The position numbers and the translations under genes were made by a program. The notes beneath the pieces are model-generated. The model was given only the letters and a program-made list of their open reading frames with translations, had not been told where the DNA came from and searched no databases. DNA of 64,000 bases, taken from assembly GCA_030248135.1 (NCBI GenBank), contig JASANC010003755.1, forward strand, positions 62,001-126,000, given 5' to 3'. How positions within the stretch are numbered: position 1 is the first letter of the stretch; each line of letters starts with the position of its first letter. This DNA is from Theristus sp. LFF4_11. Lineage: Eukaryota; Nematoda; Chromadorea; Monhysterida; Xyalidae. Positions 50,155 through 60,966 of the stretch are shown here, piece after piece.

Positions 50155-51480
50155 ATTTTTTTGTTTTTAGGCCAATTTCGTCTATGCTATTTTTACGGCC
50201 GATTCGCCCAAAATCGTCACGATTCAGTACCTAGAATTGCTCACATAAGAAAACTGACCCAAAAGCCGTGATCGGCGCACCATGGAAAACACCGTTTTTT
50301 GTTTTTCATTTCTGGACCGATTTCGCCAATTTCCACGGCCGATTCGCCCGAAATCGTCACGATTCGGTATCTAGAGTTGCTCACATAAAAAACTAACCCA
50401 AAATCCGTGATCAGTGCATTGAATTACCATGGAAAACGCCGTTTTCTTTTTTTTCATTTCTGGACCGATTTCGCTGAAGTCCACGGCCGATTCGCCCGAA
50501 ATCGTCACGATTCTGTAACTAGAGTTGCTCATTTGAAAAAAACTAACACAAAATCCGTGATCAGCGCATTGAATTACCCTGGAAAACACCCTTTTCTTAT
50601 TTTTCGTTTCTGGACCGATTTCGCCAATTTCCACGGCCGATTCGCCCGAAATCGTCACGGTTCAGCATCTAGAGTAGCTCACGTAAGAAAACTAACCAAA
50701 ATCCGTGATCACCGCATTGAATTACCCTGGGAAACATCTTTTTCTCGTTTTTCGTTTCCGGACCGATTTCGCCAATTTCCACGACCGATTCGCCCGAAAT
50801 CGTCACGATTCAGTATCTAGAGTTGCTCACATAAGAAAACTAATCAAAAATCCGTGATCAGCGCATTGAATTACTATGAAAACACCCTTTTCTTGTTTTT
50901 CGTTTCTGGACCGATTTTGCCAATTTCCACGGCCGATTCGCCCGAAATCGTCACGATTAAGCATCTAGAGTTGCTTGCATAAAAAACTAACCCAAAATTC
51001 GTGATCAGCGCATTGAATTACCCTGGAAAACACCCTTTTCTTGTTTTTCGTTTCTGGACCGATTTCGCCAATTTCGACGGCCGATTCGCCCGAAATCGTC
51101 ACGATTCAGTATCTAGAGTTGCTCACGTAAGAAAACTAACCCAAAATCCGTGATCAGCGCATTGAATTACTCTGGAAAACACCCTTTTCTTGTTTTTCGT
51201 TTCTGGACCGATTTCGCCAATTTCGACGGCCGATTCGCCCGAAATCGTCACGATTCGGTATCTAGAGTTGCTCACATAAGAAAACTAACCCAAAATCCGT
51301 GATCAGCGCATTGAATTACATTGGAAAACATAGTTTTCTTGTTTTTCATTTCTGGACCGATTTCGCCGATTTCCACGGCCGATTCGCCGGAAATCGTCAC
51401 GATTCAGCATCTAGAGTTGCTCACGTAAGAAAACTAACCCAAAATCCGTGATCAGCGCATTGAATTACTACGGACTAGAC
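50155..51480. repeat. ~149-bp tandem array, nine copies
   Basis: The conserved core TTCGCCCGAAATCGTCACGA recurs near 50204, 50346, 50492, 50642, 50790, 50940, 51088, 51236 and 51384, at a spacing of 142-150 bp. Each unit also carries ATCCGTGATCAGCGCATTGA and a T-rich stretch TTTTCGTTTCTGGACCGA. Copies are ~90% alike by eye; the first is the most divergent. Open frames through it are incidental. Confidence 0.92.
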
Positions 51481-51636
51481 TTTTTTCCTATTATTTTTCG
51501 TAGCTCAGACAAAATTTGTAAGAGTGAAAACTGATACTCAGTCAAAATGCTACGAACTTTCAAAAATGCACAATTTTAACTCAAAAAAGTGCCCGGGCAA
51601 AAAAATAAATTAAATTTTCAGAAAATACGGATGAAA

Positions 51637-51880
51637 TTACCCTAGGAAACATTTTTGTTCAACTGTGAAAGTGTCCCAGCTAAAAATTGAAAGGGCGAAC
51701 ACTTAAAACCAGGTGAAAACCCTCCAAACAATTAAAAATGCCCAATTTTTTACCCAAAAACAGGGTCTGGGTAAAAAATTAACCCGATTTTCAAAATCTC
51801 CGGATGGAATTACCCCAGGGAACATTTTTGTTCGACTGTGAAAGTGTCGCAGGCAAAAATTTAAAGGGCGAACACATGTT
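51637..51880. repeat. Direct repeat, two copies ~175 bp apart
   Basis: Both copies contain GGAACATTTTTGTTC or a close variant, followed by ACTGTGAAAGTGTC and then AAAGGGCGAACAC. They lie just beyond the 149-bp array and may be a decayed edge of a related repeat. Confidence 0.6.
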
Positions 51881-52766
51881 GATTACATAGCTGAAAAAAA
51901 AATACAAAGGGAAAGAAGTAACACTGTTTTCAGAATAGGTTTTTCGTGTCTACAGCGTATGAAAAGTAGTCGGATAAAAATTTTTTATCTTCGGGTTGGT
52001 ACACCCCCCCCAGAGCACCCATGACCTCCGCGTGGGGGGGGGGGTCACGCGACACCCACCCCCCAAAACCTGACACTGGACCATCCACACCCCCTCGAAA
52101 TTTGCCAGACACCCCACCCACCCCCCGCCTACATGGACCTAAGTTACAGTGACACCCCCTAAAAATTTTCCCGGATTACCCAAAAATCATGAACTTTTGT
52201 TTAAAAAACATGATTTTTTGTCTTTAAAGTCTATAATATAAGCTGAATATATGATTTAAAGTCCCCCACGTGACGACACCACACCCCCCCCTCGAAAATT
52301 TGCTTTCGACTTCGGTACTGCCCCCAGCAGTACCGTGGGCCCAAAAAGAATTTCGAGGGGGGGTATGGTACCGTAGGGGGGGGTGCCGACCAAAAAGTGA
52401 GGGGGTCCAAACTATGGTAACGTGGGACCCCCAGGGGGGTCCCATGGGCAGTGCATTTTTTCAAAATTTCCTGTGGGGGTGCACCCCCCCATCCCCCATG
52501 ATATTTTTTCGCTTTAATTTTGAAGGAAAAACACTAAATTTTGCAGCAAAATTTTTGAAATTACAATGAAGAATGTCAAGTTATCATATATTCAGCTTAT
52601 ATTATGGACTTTATAAACAAAAAATTTCGAAAAAAAATTGGGGTGTGGGTGGAGAAAATTGGGGGGGGTGTACGCCAGACAAAATTTTATGGGGGGGGGG
52701 GGCGTGGGGGTGTCGGCCAAATTTTCGAGGGGGGTCCGAAGGGGGGGGGGGTGCCCGGTTTTAGGG

Positions 52767-54961
52767 CTTGCGGACAAAAGACCGCACGTGCCAAAAGACC
52801 GCAGATTTGAGATTTTTTGTGACCAAAAGACCGCAGATGCTATCAAACCAAAATACCGCACGTGCCAAAAGACCGCACCAAAATCAGTCACTGCGTACGT
52901 GATTATGATATGTTATTTTATGTTTATTTTGTCTTCCTATCCTTTTTTATTCTACAAAAATCATTGATTGAGCCGTCGATCCTTAAAATCGGTTGAGCAC
53001 AGAGCCGGCAAAGTCGCGTGACAGGTCGGCGCACAAGACACATGTCGTGACGCACAAACAGCGAACACATAACGTCGTGAATCACGATTTCCTTGGCCGA
53101 TTTTGGCAATCCATGGCTCAATCAAATCATCAGAGCACCCGGAACATGATGACATGTCGTTTATAGTTGGTTTTTGTTCTATTAAACATCGGTTGGCGCG
53201 CAATAAATAAAGTGTGAAAACCGATTTTATTGTGATTTTGGATTTTTTTTGGTTTCAAAAAATGATCGGAACCAACCCAAACAACACATCATCGTGTTTC
53301 CGGTGTTCTGCTGAATTGATTGAGCTGTCGTTCGTCGAAATTGGTCAAGCACAGCGCCGGCAGTGCTGCGTGACAGGTCGGCGCGCGCGACACACACGGT
53401 GAAACGTACTAACAGCCAACACATAACGTCGCCCAGATCACGATTTCCTCGGCCGATTTCGACGATCGACGGCTCAATCATCTCAGCAGAACATCCGGAA
53501 CACGTTGATATATAGTTTGTGGTTAGTTGTTGTTTTATTCAGCATCGGTTGCTTTGCAATAAAAAAGTGTGAAAACGACAAAACACAAATTTATGGTGAT
53601 TTTGGATTTTTTTGGTTTTAAAAAAAATAATCGGAACCAACCGCAAACGACACATCATCGTGTTGGCGGTGTTCTGCTGAATTGATTGAGCTGTCGTTCG
53701 TCGAAATCGGTTAAGCACAGAGCCGGCATTGATGCGTGACAGGTCGGCGCGCGCGACACACACGGTGAAACGTACTAACAGCCAACACATAACGTCGCCC
53801 AGATCACGATTTCCTCGGCCGATTTCGACGATCGACTGCTCAATCATCTCAGCAGAACATCCGGAACACGTTGATATGTAGTTTGTGGTTAGTTGTTGTT
53901 TTATTCAGCATCGGTTGCTTCGCAATAAAAAAAGTGTGAAAAACGACAAAACACAAATTTATGGTGACTTTGGATTTTTTTTGGTTTTTAAAAAATGATT
54001 GGAAGCAACCGCAAACGACACATCATCGTGTTTCCGGTGTTCTGCTGAATTGATTGAGCTGTCGTCGTTCGTCGAAATCGGTCAAGCACAGCGCCGGCAG
54101 TGCTGCGTGACAGGTCGGCGCGCGCGACACACGGTGAAACACGCAGATTGTCAACAGAAAACGTCGCCCAGCTCGCGATTCCCCCAGCCAATTTTCATGA
54201 TCCATGACTCAATCAACTCAGCAGAGCAGCAGGAACACGTTGATATGTCGTTTGTTGTTGGTTGTTGTTTTATTCAGCATCGGTTGCTTTGCAATAAAAA
54301 AGTGTGAAAACGACAAAACACAAATTTATGGTGATTTTGGATTTTTTGGTTTTTGAAAAAAATGATCGGAACCAACCACAAACGACACATCATCGCGTTG
54401 CGGGTGTTCTGCTGAGTTGATTGAGCCGTAGTTCGTTGAAATCGGTTGAGCACAGCGCCGTTAGAGTCGCATGACAGGTCGGTACACAAAACAAACAAGG
54501 TGAAACACGCAGACTGCCAACAGAAAACGTCGCCCAGCTCACGATTCCCCCAACCAATTTTGATAATCCATGACAAATTATCAAACAAAAGTGAGTTTTG
54601 AAGGCTGCGTCCACAATCATTTTTACTATTTGGCCGTGTTCCAAATCTGCTCAACCCCGAAAATGCCATTTGGCCGTGTTCCAAATCCACTGAACCAGGA
54701 AAAAACATTTTTGTTGCGTAAAAGTGAAACTCGAACAATTAACAAACGAAAACAACACAATTTATCACAAGAAATGATACGAATGTTGCTTGATTCAATT
54801 GTAAAATCGAAATAGAATCAGCGGAACCGACTTTCTAAGTGCTCGTGCGGTCTTTTGGCACGTGCGGTCTTTTGGTTCCACACCAATCTGCGGTATTTTG
54901 GTCTTGCGGTCTTTTGGCACGTGCGGTCTTTTGGTACGTGCGGTCTTTTGTCTATGATTTT
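52767..54961. mobile_element. 2.2-kb insert with 10-bp duplication and long inverted subterminal repeats
   Basis: Flanked by GGTTTTAGGG on both sides (52757-52766 and 54962-54971). The related block at ~25370 has one copy of that string in continuous sequence, which gives the uninterrupted site. Both ends are built from several copies of AAAAGACCGCACGTGCC, inverted with respect to one another (52772-52890 and 54845-54950). A 9-11-bp duplication is typical of Mutator-like elements, but no transposase is present, so the class is inferred. The interior is mostly satellite. Confidence 0.75.
52950..54600. repeat. ~365-bp satellite, block 1 (inside the 2.2-kb insert)
   Basis: About four and a half head-to-tail units. 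The core ATTGATTGAGCYGTCG followed by GCACAGMGCCGGC and GACAGGTCGGCGC recurs near 52970, 53315, 53680, 54050 and 54415. Each unit holds an internal inverted repeat of ~75 bp. Units are more diverged than in block 2. Confidence 0.88.
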
Positions 54962-55076
54962 GGTTTTAGGGGGGTGACACGGTGCCAACCACCCCCCCCC
55001 ACCCGACGGTCTCTGGTGATCTGGGGGTGCACCCGCCCACCCCTTCCCTGCCCACGGCGGTACTGTCCCCAGGCCC

Positions 55077-55210
55077 CCCTAGAACAACTATGCTCAGCTG
55101 CAGAAGCTTCTATCGGTATCTGGACTTTGCTCGTCGATCTTTGACCTAAAAGTGGAAATTGTCAAAAAAATCTGCCAAAAACAAAGTCCTAAGTCATAGT
55201 TGTTCTAGGG
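55077..55210. mobile_element. 134-bp MITE with 16-bp inverted ends
   Basis: Ends CCCTAGAACAACTATG and CATAGTTGTTCTAGGG. Related half-ends (CATAGTTGTTCTAG) occur at ~22254 and ~55626, so the terminus is repeated in the window. Confidence 0.7.
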
Positions 55211-55639
55211 AGGCCTGGGGGGGGGGTCCCCCCCCCCCAAAAAAAATTTCGAATCTATCTCTATCAGAAAGGTTTTTTTCGGCTCAGCTATTATCTATCT
55301 AAAAAAATTCTCAGCCAGCTATCTATCTGAAAATTTTTGTCTTCGAAGACATAAAATGAGCCAATTTTTTACCAAAATTGACCACTTCTGCTCGAAATTC
55401 TTGAAAGTTTCGCTAATTTTAGTTAAAATACGCGTTTATACTTGATTTTTAGCATGTTGTAAGCATTATTTAGCTGTTTTAATAGCTTTTTAGCGTTTCA
55501 GCTATTTATCTATCGAATTTCAAAATTTTGACCGCCCCCCAAAGTCACATGCCCCCCCGCGGCCCCCCCAAAATTTTCCAGCTATCTATCTGAAAAATTT
55601 GCTCCAGCTATCTTTATCGCCCCCCCCCGCAACATAGTT

Positions 55640-58240
55640 GTTCTAGACGTGACGATGAAGACACATGACGTGAAACGCACGTATTGCCAACACATAACGT
55701 CGCCCAGATCACGATTTCCTCGGCCGATTTCGACGATCGACGGCTCAATCAACTCAGCAGAGCATCCGGAACACGATGATGTGTCGTTTGTAGTGAGTTT
55801 TTGTTTCACTGAACATTGGTTGGTGTGCAATAAAAATTTTGTGAAAAAAACACAAAACACCATTTTATTGGGATTTGTGAGTTTTTTCGATTTTTAGAAA
55901 ACCGCCGAAACAAACCACAAACGACACATCATCGTGTTCCTGATGCTCTGCTGAGTTGATTGAGCCGTCGATCGTCGAAATCGGTTGAGCACAGCGCCGG
56001 CAGAGTCGCGTGACAGGTCGGCGCACAAGACACATGACGTGAAACGCACGTATTGCCAACACATAACGTCGCCCAGATCACGATTTAGTCGGCCGATTTC
56101 GACGGTCGACGGCTCAATCAACTCAGCAGAGCACCCGGAACACGATGATGTGTCGTTTATGGTTAGTTTTAGTTTCATTCAACAATGGTTCGTGTGCAAT
56201 AAAAAATTTATGAAAAAACACACAACACCAATTTATGGTGGTGTGTAATTTTTTCGACTTTCAGAAAACCGCCGAAACAAACCACAAACGACACATCATC
56301 GTGTTCCTGATGCTCTGCTGAGTTGATTGAGCCGTCGATCGTCGAAATCGGTTGAGCACAGCGCCGGCAGAGTCGCGTGACAGGTCGGCGCACAAGACAC
56401 ATGACGTGAAACGCACGTATTGCCAACACATAACGTCGCCCAGATCACGATTTAGTCGGCCGATTTCGACGGTCGACGGCTCAATCAACTCAGCAGAGCA
56501 CCCGGAACACGATGATGTGTCGTTTATGGTTAGTTTTAGTTTCGTTCAACAATGGTTCGTGTGCAATAAAAAATTTATGAAAAAACACACAACACCAATT
56601 TATGGTGGTGTGTAATTTTTTCGACTTTCAGAAAACCGCCGAAACAAACCACAAACGACACATCATCGTGTTCCTGATGCTCTGCTGAGTTTATTGAGCC
56701 GTCGATCGTCGAAATCGGTTGAGCACAGCGCCGGCAGAGTCGCGTGACAGGTCGGCGCACAAGACACATGACGTGAAACGCACGTATTGCCAACACATAA
56801 CGTCGCCCAGATCACGATTTAGTCGGCCGATTTCGACGGTCGACGGCTCAATCAACTCAGCAGAGCACCCGGAACACGATGATGTGTCGTTTATGGTTAG
56901 TTTTAGTTTCGTTCAACAATGGTTCGTGTGCAATAAAAAATTTATGAAAAAACACACAACACCAATTTATGGTGGTGTGTAATTTTTTCGACTTTCAGAA
57001 AACCGCCGAAACAAACCACAAACGACACATCATCGTGTTCCTGATGCTCTGCTGAGTTGATTGAGCCGTCGATCGTCGAAATCGGTTGAGCACAGCGCCG
57101 GCAGAGTCGCGTGACAGGTCGGCGCACAAGACACATGACGTGAAACGCACGTATTGCCAACACATAACGTCGCCCAGATCACGATTTAGTCGGCCGATTT
57201 CGACGGTCGACGGCTCAATCAACTCAGCAGAGCACCCGGAACACGATGATGTGTCGTTTATGGTTTGTTTCGGCGGTTTTCTAAAAATCGAAAAAACTCA
57301 CAAATCCCAATTAATTGGTGTTTTGTGTTTTTTCACAAAATTTTTATTGCACATCAACCAATGTTCAGTAAAACAAAAACTTACCACAAACGACACATCA
57401 CCGTGTTCCGGATGCTCTGCTGAGTTGATTGAGCCGTCGATCGTCAAAATCGGCCGAGGAAATCGTGATCTGGGCGACTTTATGTGTTGGCAATATGTGC
57501 GTTTTACGTCATGTGTCTTGTGCGCCGACCTGTCACGCGACTCTGCCGGCGCTGTGCTCGACCGATTTCGACGATCGATAGCTCAATCACCTCCGCAAAG
57601 CATCCGGAACACGGTGATATGTTGTTTGTGGTTTGTTTCGGCGGTTTTCTGAAATTCGAAAAAATCACAAATCACAATAAATTGGTGTTTTGTGTTTTTT
57701 CACAAAATTTTTATTGCACATCAACCAATGTTCAGCTAAACAAAAACTTACCACAAACGACACATCACCGTGTTCCGGATGCTCTGCTGAGTTGATTGAG
57801 CCGTCGATCGTCGAAATCGGCCGAGGAAATCGTGATCTGGGCGACGTTATGTGTTGGCAATATGTGCGTTTCACGTCATGTGTCTTGTGCGCCGACCTGT
57901 CACGCGACTGCCGGCGCTATGCTGGGCCGATTTCGACGATCGATAGCTCAACCAACTCAGCAAAGCATCCGGAACACGGTGATAATGTTGTTTGTGGTTT
58001 GTTTCGGCGGTTTTCTGAAATTCGAAAAAATCGCACACCACCATATTGGTGTTGTGTGTTTTTTAAGAAATTTTTCATAAGAAATAAGAATAAAATACGA
58101 AATAAGAAACAATGTTGAATAAAACAAAAACCAACCACAAATAACACATGGTCGTGTTTCGGATGCTCTGCTAAATTGATTGAGCCGTCGATCGTCGAAA
58201 TCGGCTGAGGAAATCGTGATCTGGGCGACCTGACCAATTC
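55640..58240. repeat. 367-bp satellite, block 2, with an orientation switch
   Basis: Units repeat with an exact 367-bp period (equivalent points at 55985, 56352, 56719 and 57086) and are nearly identical over ~55900-57260. At about 57262 the array inverts, and further units (equivalent points 57384 and 57751) run in the opposite sense to ~58240. As in block 1, each unit contains a ~75-bp inverted repeat with GACACATCATCGTGT and TTGATTGAGCCGTCGAT. The period is not a multiple of three, so the 70-190-codon frames here are not genes. Confidence 0.93.
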
Positions 58241-58339
58241 AACGATGACAACCACATTCATTTGTGGTCATTTCAATTTGTTTTCATCAAATCTGATTCA
58301 ATTTTCGCCCACATATGTCGTTTCCATGTGATTTTCAGT

Positions 58340-58480
58340 AGAATTAATAATTGTGGTGTTTTTATGTGCATGGTGTTTTTAGCATTTCCCATTTTGAAAA
58401 ATACCATGGTGTTTTTATACACATGGTTTTTATATCGCATGGTGTTTTTTTACACCATGGTGTTTTTTTACGCAACCCCC
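58340..58480. repeat. CATGGTGTTTTT short tandem repeat
   Basis: Five to six irregular copies of CATGGTGTTTTT, or CATGGT followed by a T-run, at 12-27-bp spacing, ending at a C-run. Confidence 0.7.
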
Positions 58481-58559
58481 CCCGGTTCCCCCCAACCCCC
58501 CGGCTCTGGAACAACTGTCCTAAGGCCACACTAAACTCTGGGCAAAAAGCATAATGTCA

Positions 58560-59555
58560 CTTTCTGTGATTGAAAGGAAGGTGTCTTAAAACCATTTTCA
58601 GATGAAAGTACAATTTTTATTGCCAAAACTCGTTTTTTTAAATTATATACCAAAAACAATTTAAAAAATCTCGATTTTTTTAAAGTTTAAAAAAATTTCG
58701 GACCCTAGCACGCGAGCTGTGCCGCCGTCTGCCTGCAAGTGCTACGTTTATTAGGGTTCGTAAAAAAGTGACAATCCCGATTTTTTGACTTGAAAAAATG
58801 TCATAAAACAAAAAACAAAACAAAAGCCAAATTTTAAACACAAAAAACCACATCGCACAGACTAAGCAATTTAAAAAGTTGTGCATTTATTGAAAAATTT
58901 CTTCTGAAACATGGTGCGAGACGTGAGGAAGGGAGAGGGCCCTCTGGTTCAGGTTCTAATTGTTCAAGTCATGCATAAAATTTTGCAAAATGCAAGTCAT
59001 GCTAAAAGTCATCTTGATCTTGATCTTGATAAAAGTACCGACAACAATGTCACACGTTAAATTTAATCCATCTAACAAGATCACCACGACACAATTGCAA
59101 CAGGTTGAGTTGATTGGTCTAGGCCTGGTTTGCGTTTATTGGTCCACCTAAGCCCTGGCATGATGACTCTGTTTTGCGTATTCGCTCATTTTTGCTGCTA
59201 GGCAATTGACACGATTTGATTGGGTGTACAATGTTACATAAAGCAACCGGCTGGCTAACTCAGCTATCATTCAATCGTCGTTTGTGGTTTTCGCTTTCTG
59301 CTGCAACAACAAACATTCGGAGTCAATTCGCCTGACCTGAAGCAACAGTCATCATCAACCATATCAGCTGTCCATCTTCATTATCTGTCGATCCAGTTCC
59401 TACCCACTGACTGCACACCAGGCTGCTGGTTGGAGCGCTGATGATCGTATCCACCATTGGTATACTTTCAATGCAAGTGGCAATGGCAAACATTTTACAT
59501 GAGTTCATTTATTTGAATCATTAATAAAAGAAAACGATGAATACATTCAGAATCC
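58560..59555. other. Intergenic, nothing recognised
   Basis: AT-rich, with short frames only. A minus-strand 61-codon frame at 59323-59508 lies downstream of the possible gene at 59556-59660 and overlaps its likely 3' UTR. A copy of the dispersed TTGATTGG motif lies at ~59110. Confidence 0.4.
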
Positions 59556-59660
59556 CTAACGTTCACTCAACTTCATGTACTCGCAGACACAAGCAACGGC
59601 AGTACTGAGAACGCAAGCAGCAGAAGCAGCCTGCAAATTCATCTGCTGTCGCTGTTGCAT
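59556..59660 (-). CDS. Possible 34-residue protein or terminal exon
   Basis: Frame MQQRQQMNLQAASAACV to EYMKLSER, stop TAG, followed ~40 bp downstream by AAATAAATG as a candidate poly(A) signal. Upstream, ATGTTTTGCATCAG at ~59696 is acceptor-like. One short hydrophobic helix is present. It could be a small membrane-associated protein or the last exon of a gene whose other exons I cannot see. Confidence 0.3.
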   Translation of the reverse strand: MQQRQQMNLQAASAACVLSTAVACVCEYMKLSER

Positions 59661-59877
59661 GGCTGGACTTTGATGTTCAAAAATCCGAACCAACTGATGC
59701 AAAACATGACATTATGCAATGGGGACGGGAAAGGTTGGACCATTTTAATAACCAGACGAGTTCGCCACCCGCAATTGATCCCTGCTCGGGTTCTCTTGAT
59801 TTCCGACTGGTCAGTTTTACAAAAAGTGAATAGTGTCTGAACACTGAGGAGTTTTACTCCAGGGTATTCTGAAAGTT

Positions 59878-60966
59878 ACCCTCGTGGCCTGGTGGTAGTG
59901 CGTTACAGTGGCGGCCAAAAGTTTGGAAACCCCCATGCGCGCGTGTGTGTGGTGGTGTGGTATACGCGTGCTTTTAAAATGCGTCTCTCCCCAACACATG
60001 CTAGCTTTGTTTTTATGAACACAACAGTTGCTTGTTCCAAAAACCAAAATTATTTGCTAATGTGCATACAGTCGAACTCAATAAAATGTGGAATCAGCTG
60101 ATTGGTCGGCCGAGGGGAGGCTGCTCACACTCCGCACCCTTCTTTTTTCGTGGATCTGGATTCTATTGAAACGTGTTTCTTTTGAATGAGTGTGAATTTC
60201 GAGCACCCTTTTCACGCTAAAAATAAACTGAAAATGTTAGAGACTGCAAAATTCAGAATTTTTCTTAAATCAACAGCTCAAAACGTATTTTTTGTTTGAT
60301 GACGACGACGACGTCGTCGCTTAATTTTTGCGTGTTAACTGAAAAACAAATGTCTGAAAGGAGTGCGCTGTGTAGCCAGCTGAAGCGGGTTTTATTCCTA
60401 GCTGACCGAACGACATGCGTCCGCAATAAAAAAATGCGTTCCGACTTCGCGGACGACGACGACACGACGACTTTGCTCCCATCTTTCATTTTCACCGTTT
60501 TCAAGTTGTTTTTGGTAAGCTGCTGTGTTTAATTACTTGGTGCACGCAGCAAACCATGCACAGCGCACTCCTTTTCTTTCAGTTCACACGCAAAAATTAA
60601 GCGACGACGTCGTCGTCGTTATCAAACAAAAAAATACGTTTTGAGCTGTTGATTTAAAAAAAATTCTGAATTTTGCAGTCTCTAACATTTTCAGTTTATT
60701 TCTAGCGTGAAAAGGGTGCTGGAAATTCACACTCATTCAAAAGAAACACGTTTCAATAGAATCCAGATCCACGAGAAAAGCAGGGTGCGGAGTGTGAGCA
60801 GCCCCCCTCGGCCGACCAATCAGCTGATTTCACACTTATTGAGTTCGACTGTAGTATTAACGCAAAAATGCGCGATATGCAGCGCACGCAGGGGTTTCCA
60901 AATTTTGGCCGCCACTGTAGACAATAGTCTGTGCGCTCGGGGGATCGAGTTCCGCCGAGGAGTGTA
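59878..60966 (+). mobile_element. tRNA-derived SINE interrupted by a foldback transposon
   Basis: An A-box-like GTGGCCTGGTGGTAGTGCG at 59884-59902 and a B-box-like GGGATCGAGTTCC at ~60941 become ~35-45 bp apart, as in a tRNA gene, once the TA-flanked insert 59906-60917 is removed. The right part matches the SINE fragment at 47366-47385. Its 3' side runs directly into the telomeric hexamer array. Confidence 0.65.
59906..60917. mobile_element. 1,012-bp Tc1-type foldback element with ~360-470-bp arms
   Basis: TA target on both sides; ends CAGTGGCGGCCAAAAGTTTGG and the inverse ending GGCCGCCACTG, the classic form of Tc1-group termini. The arms extend to ~60374 (left) and back from ~60558 (right). 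They match over almost their whole length, including GTCGAACTCAATAA, CAGCTGATTGGTCGGCCG and (GAC)n/(GTC)n blocks. The left arm has ~50-90 extra bases near its outer end. The central ~180 bp is unique and encodes nothing. Confidence 0.92.

Larger units (their letters stand above)
51990..55076. repeat. G-run repeat blocks flanking the satellite-bearing insert
   Basis: Segments 51990-52766 and 54962-55076 resemble blocks at 23880-24110 and 25080-25520 inside element A: AGCAGTACCGTGGGCCC, AGTTATCATATATTCAGC and CCGACGGTCTCTGGTG are shared. The two halves read continuously once the 2.2-kb insert at 52767-54961 is removed. Confidence 0.75.

Noticed and set aside
50371..50820. Two long frames on opposite strands with repeated motifs (e.g. 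MTISGESAVEIGEIGPE)
   Set aside because: They are translations of the 149-bp tandem array.
55985..58118. Repeated 73-188-codon frames (MSTAPAESRDRSAHK...) resembling a gene family
   Set aside because: They recur because the 367-bp satellite recurs. The period is not divisible by three and the frames differ at each end.
60520..60535. GTTTAATTAC resembling the start of a nematode spliced-leader sequence
   Set aside because: Only ten bases match, with no following donor or Sm-site context; it lies in the loop region of the foldback element.
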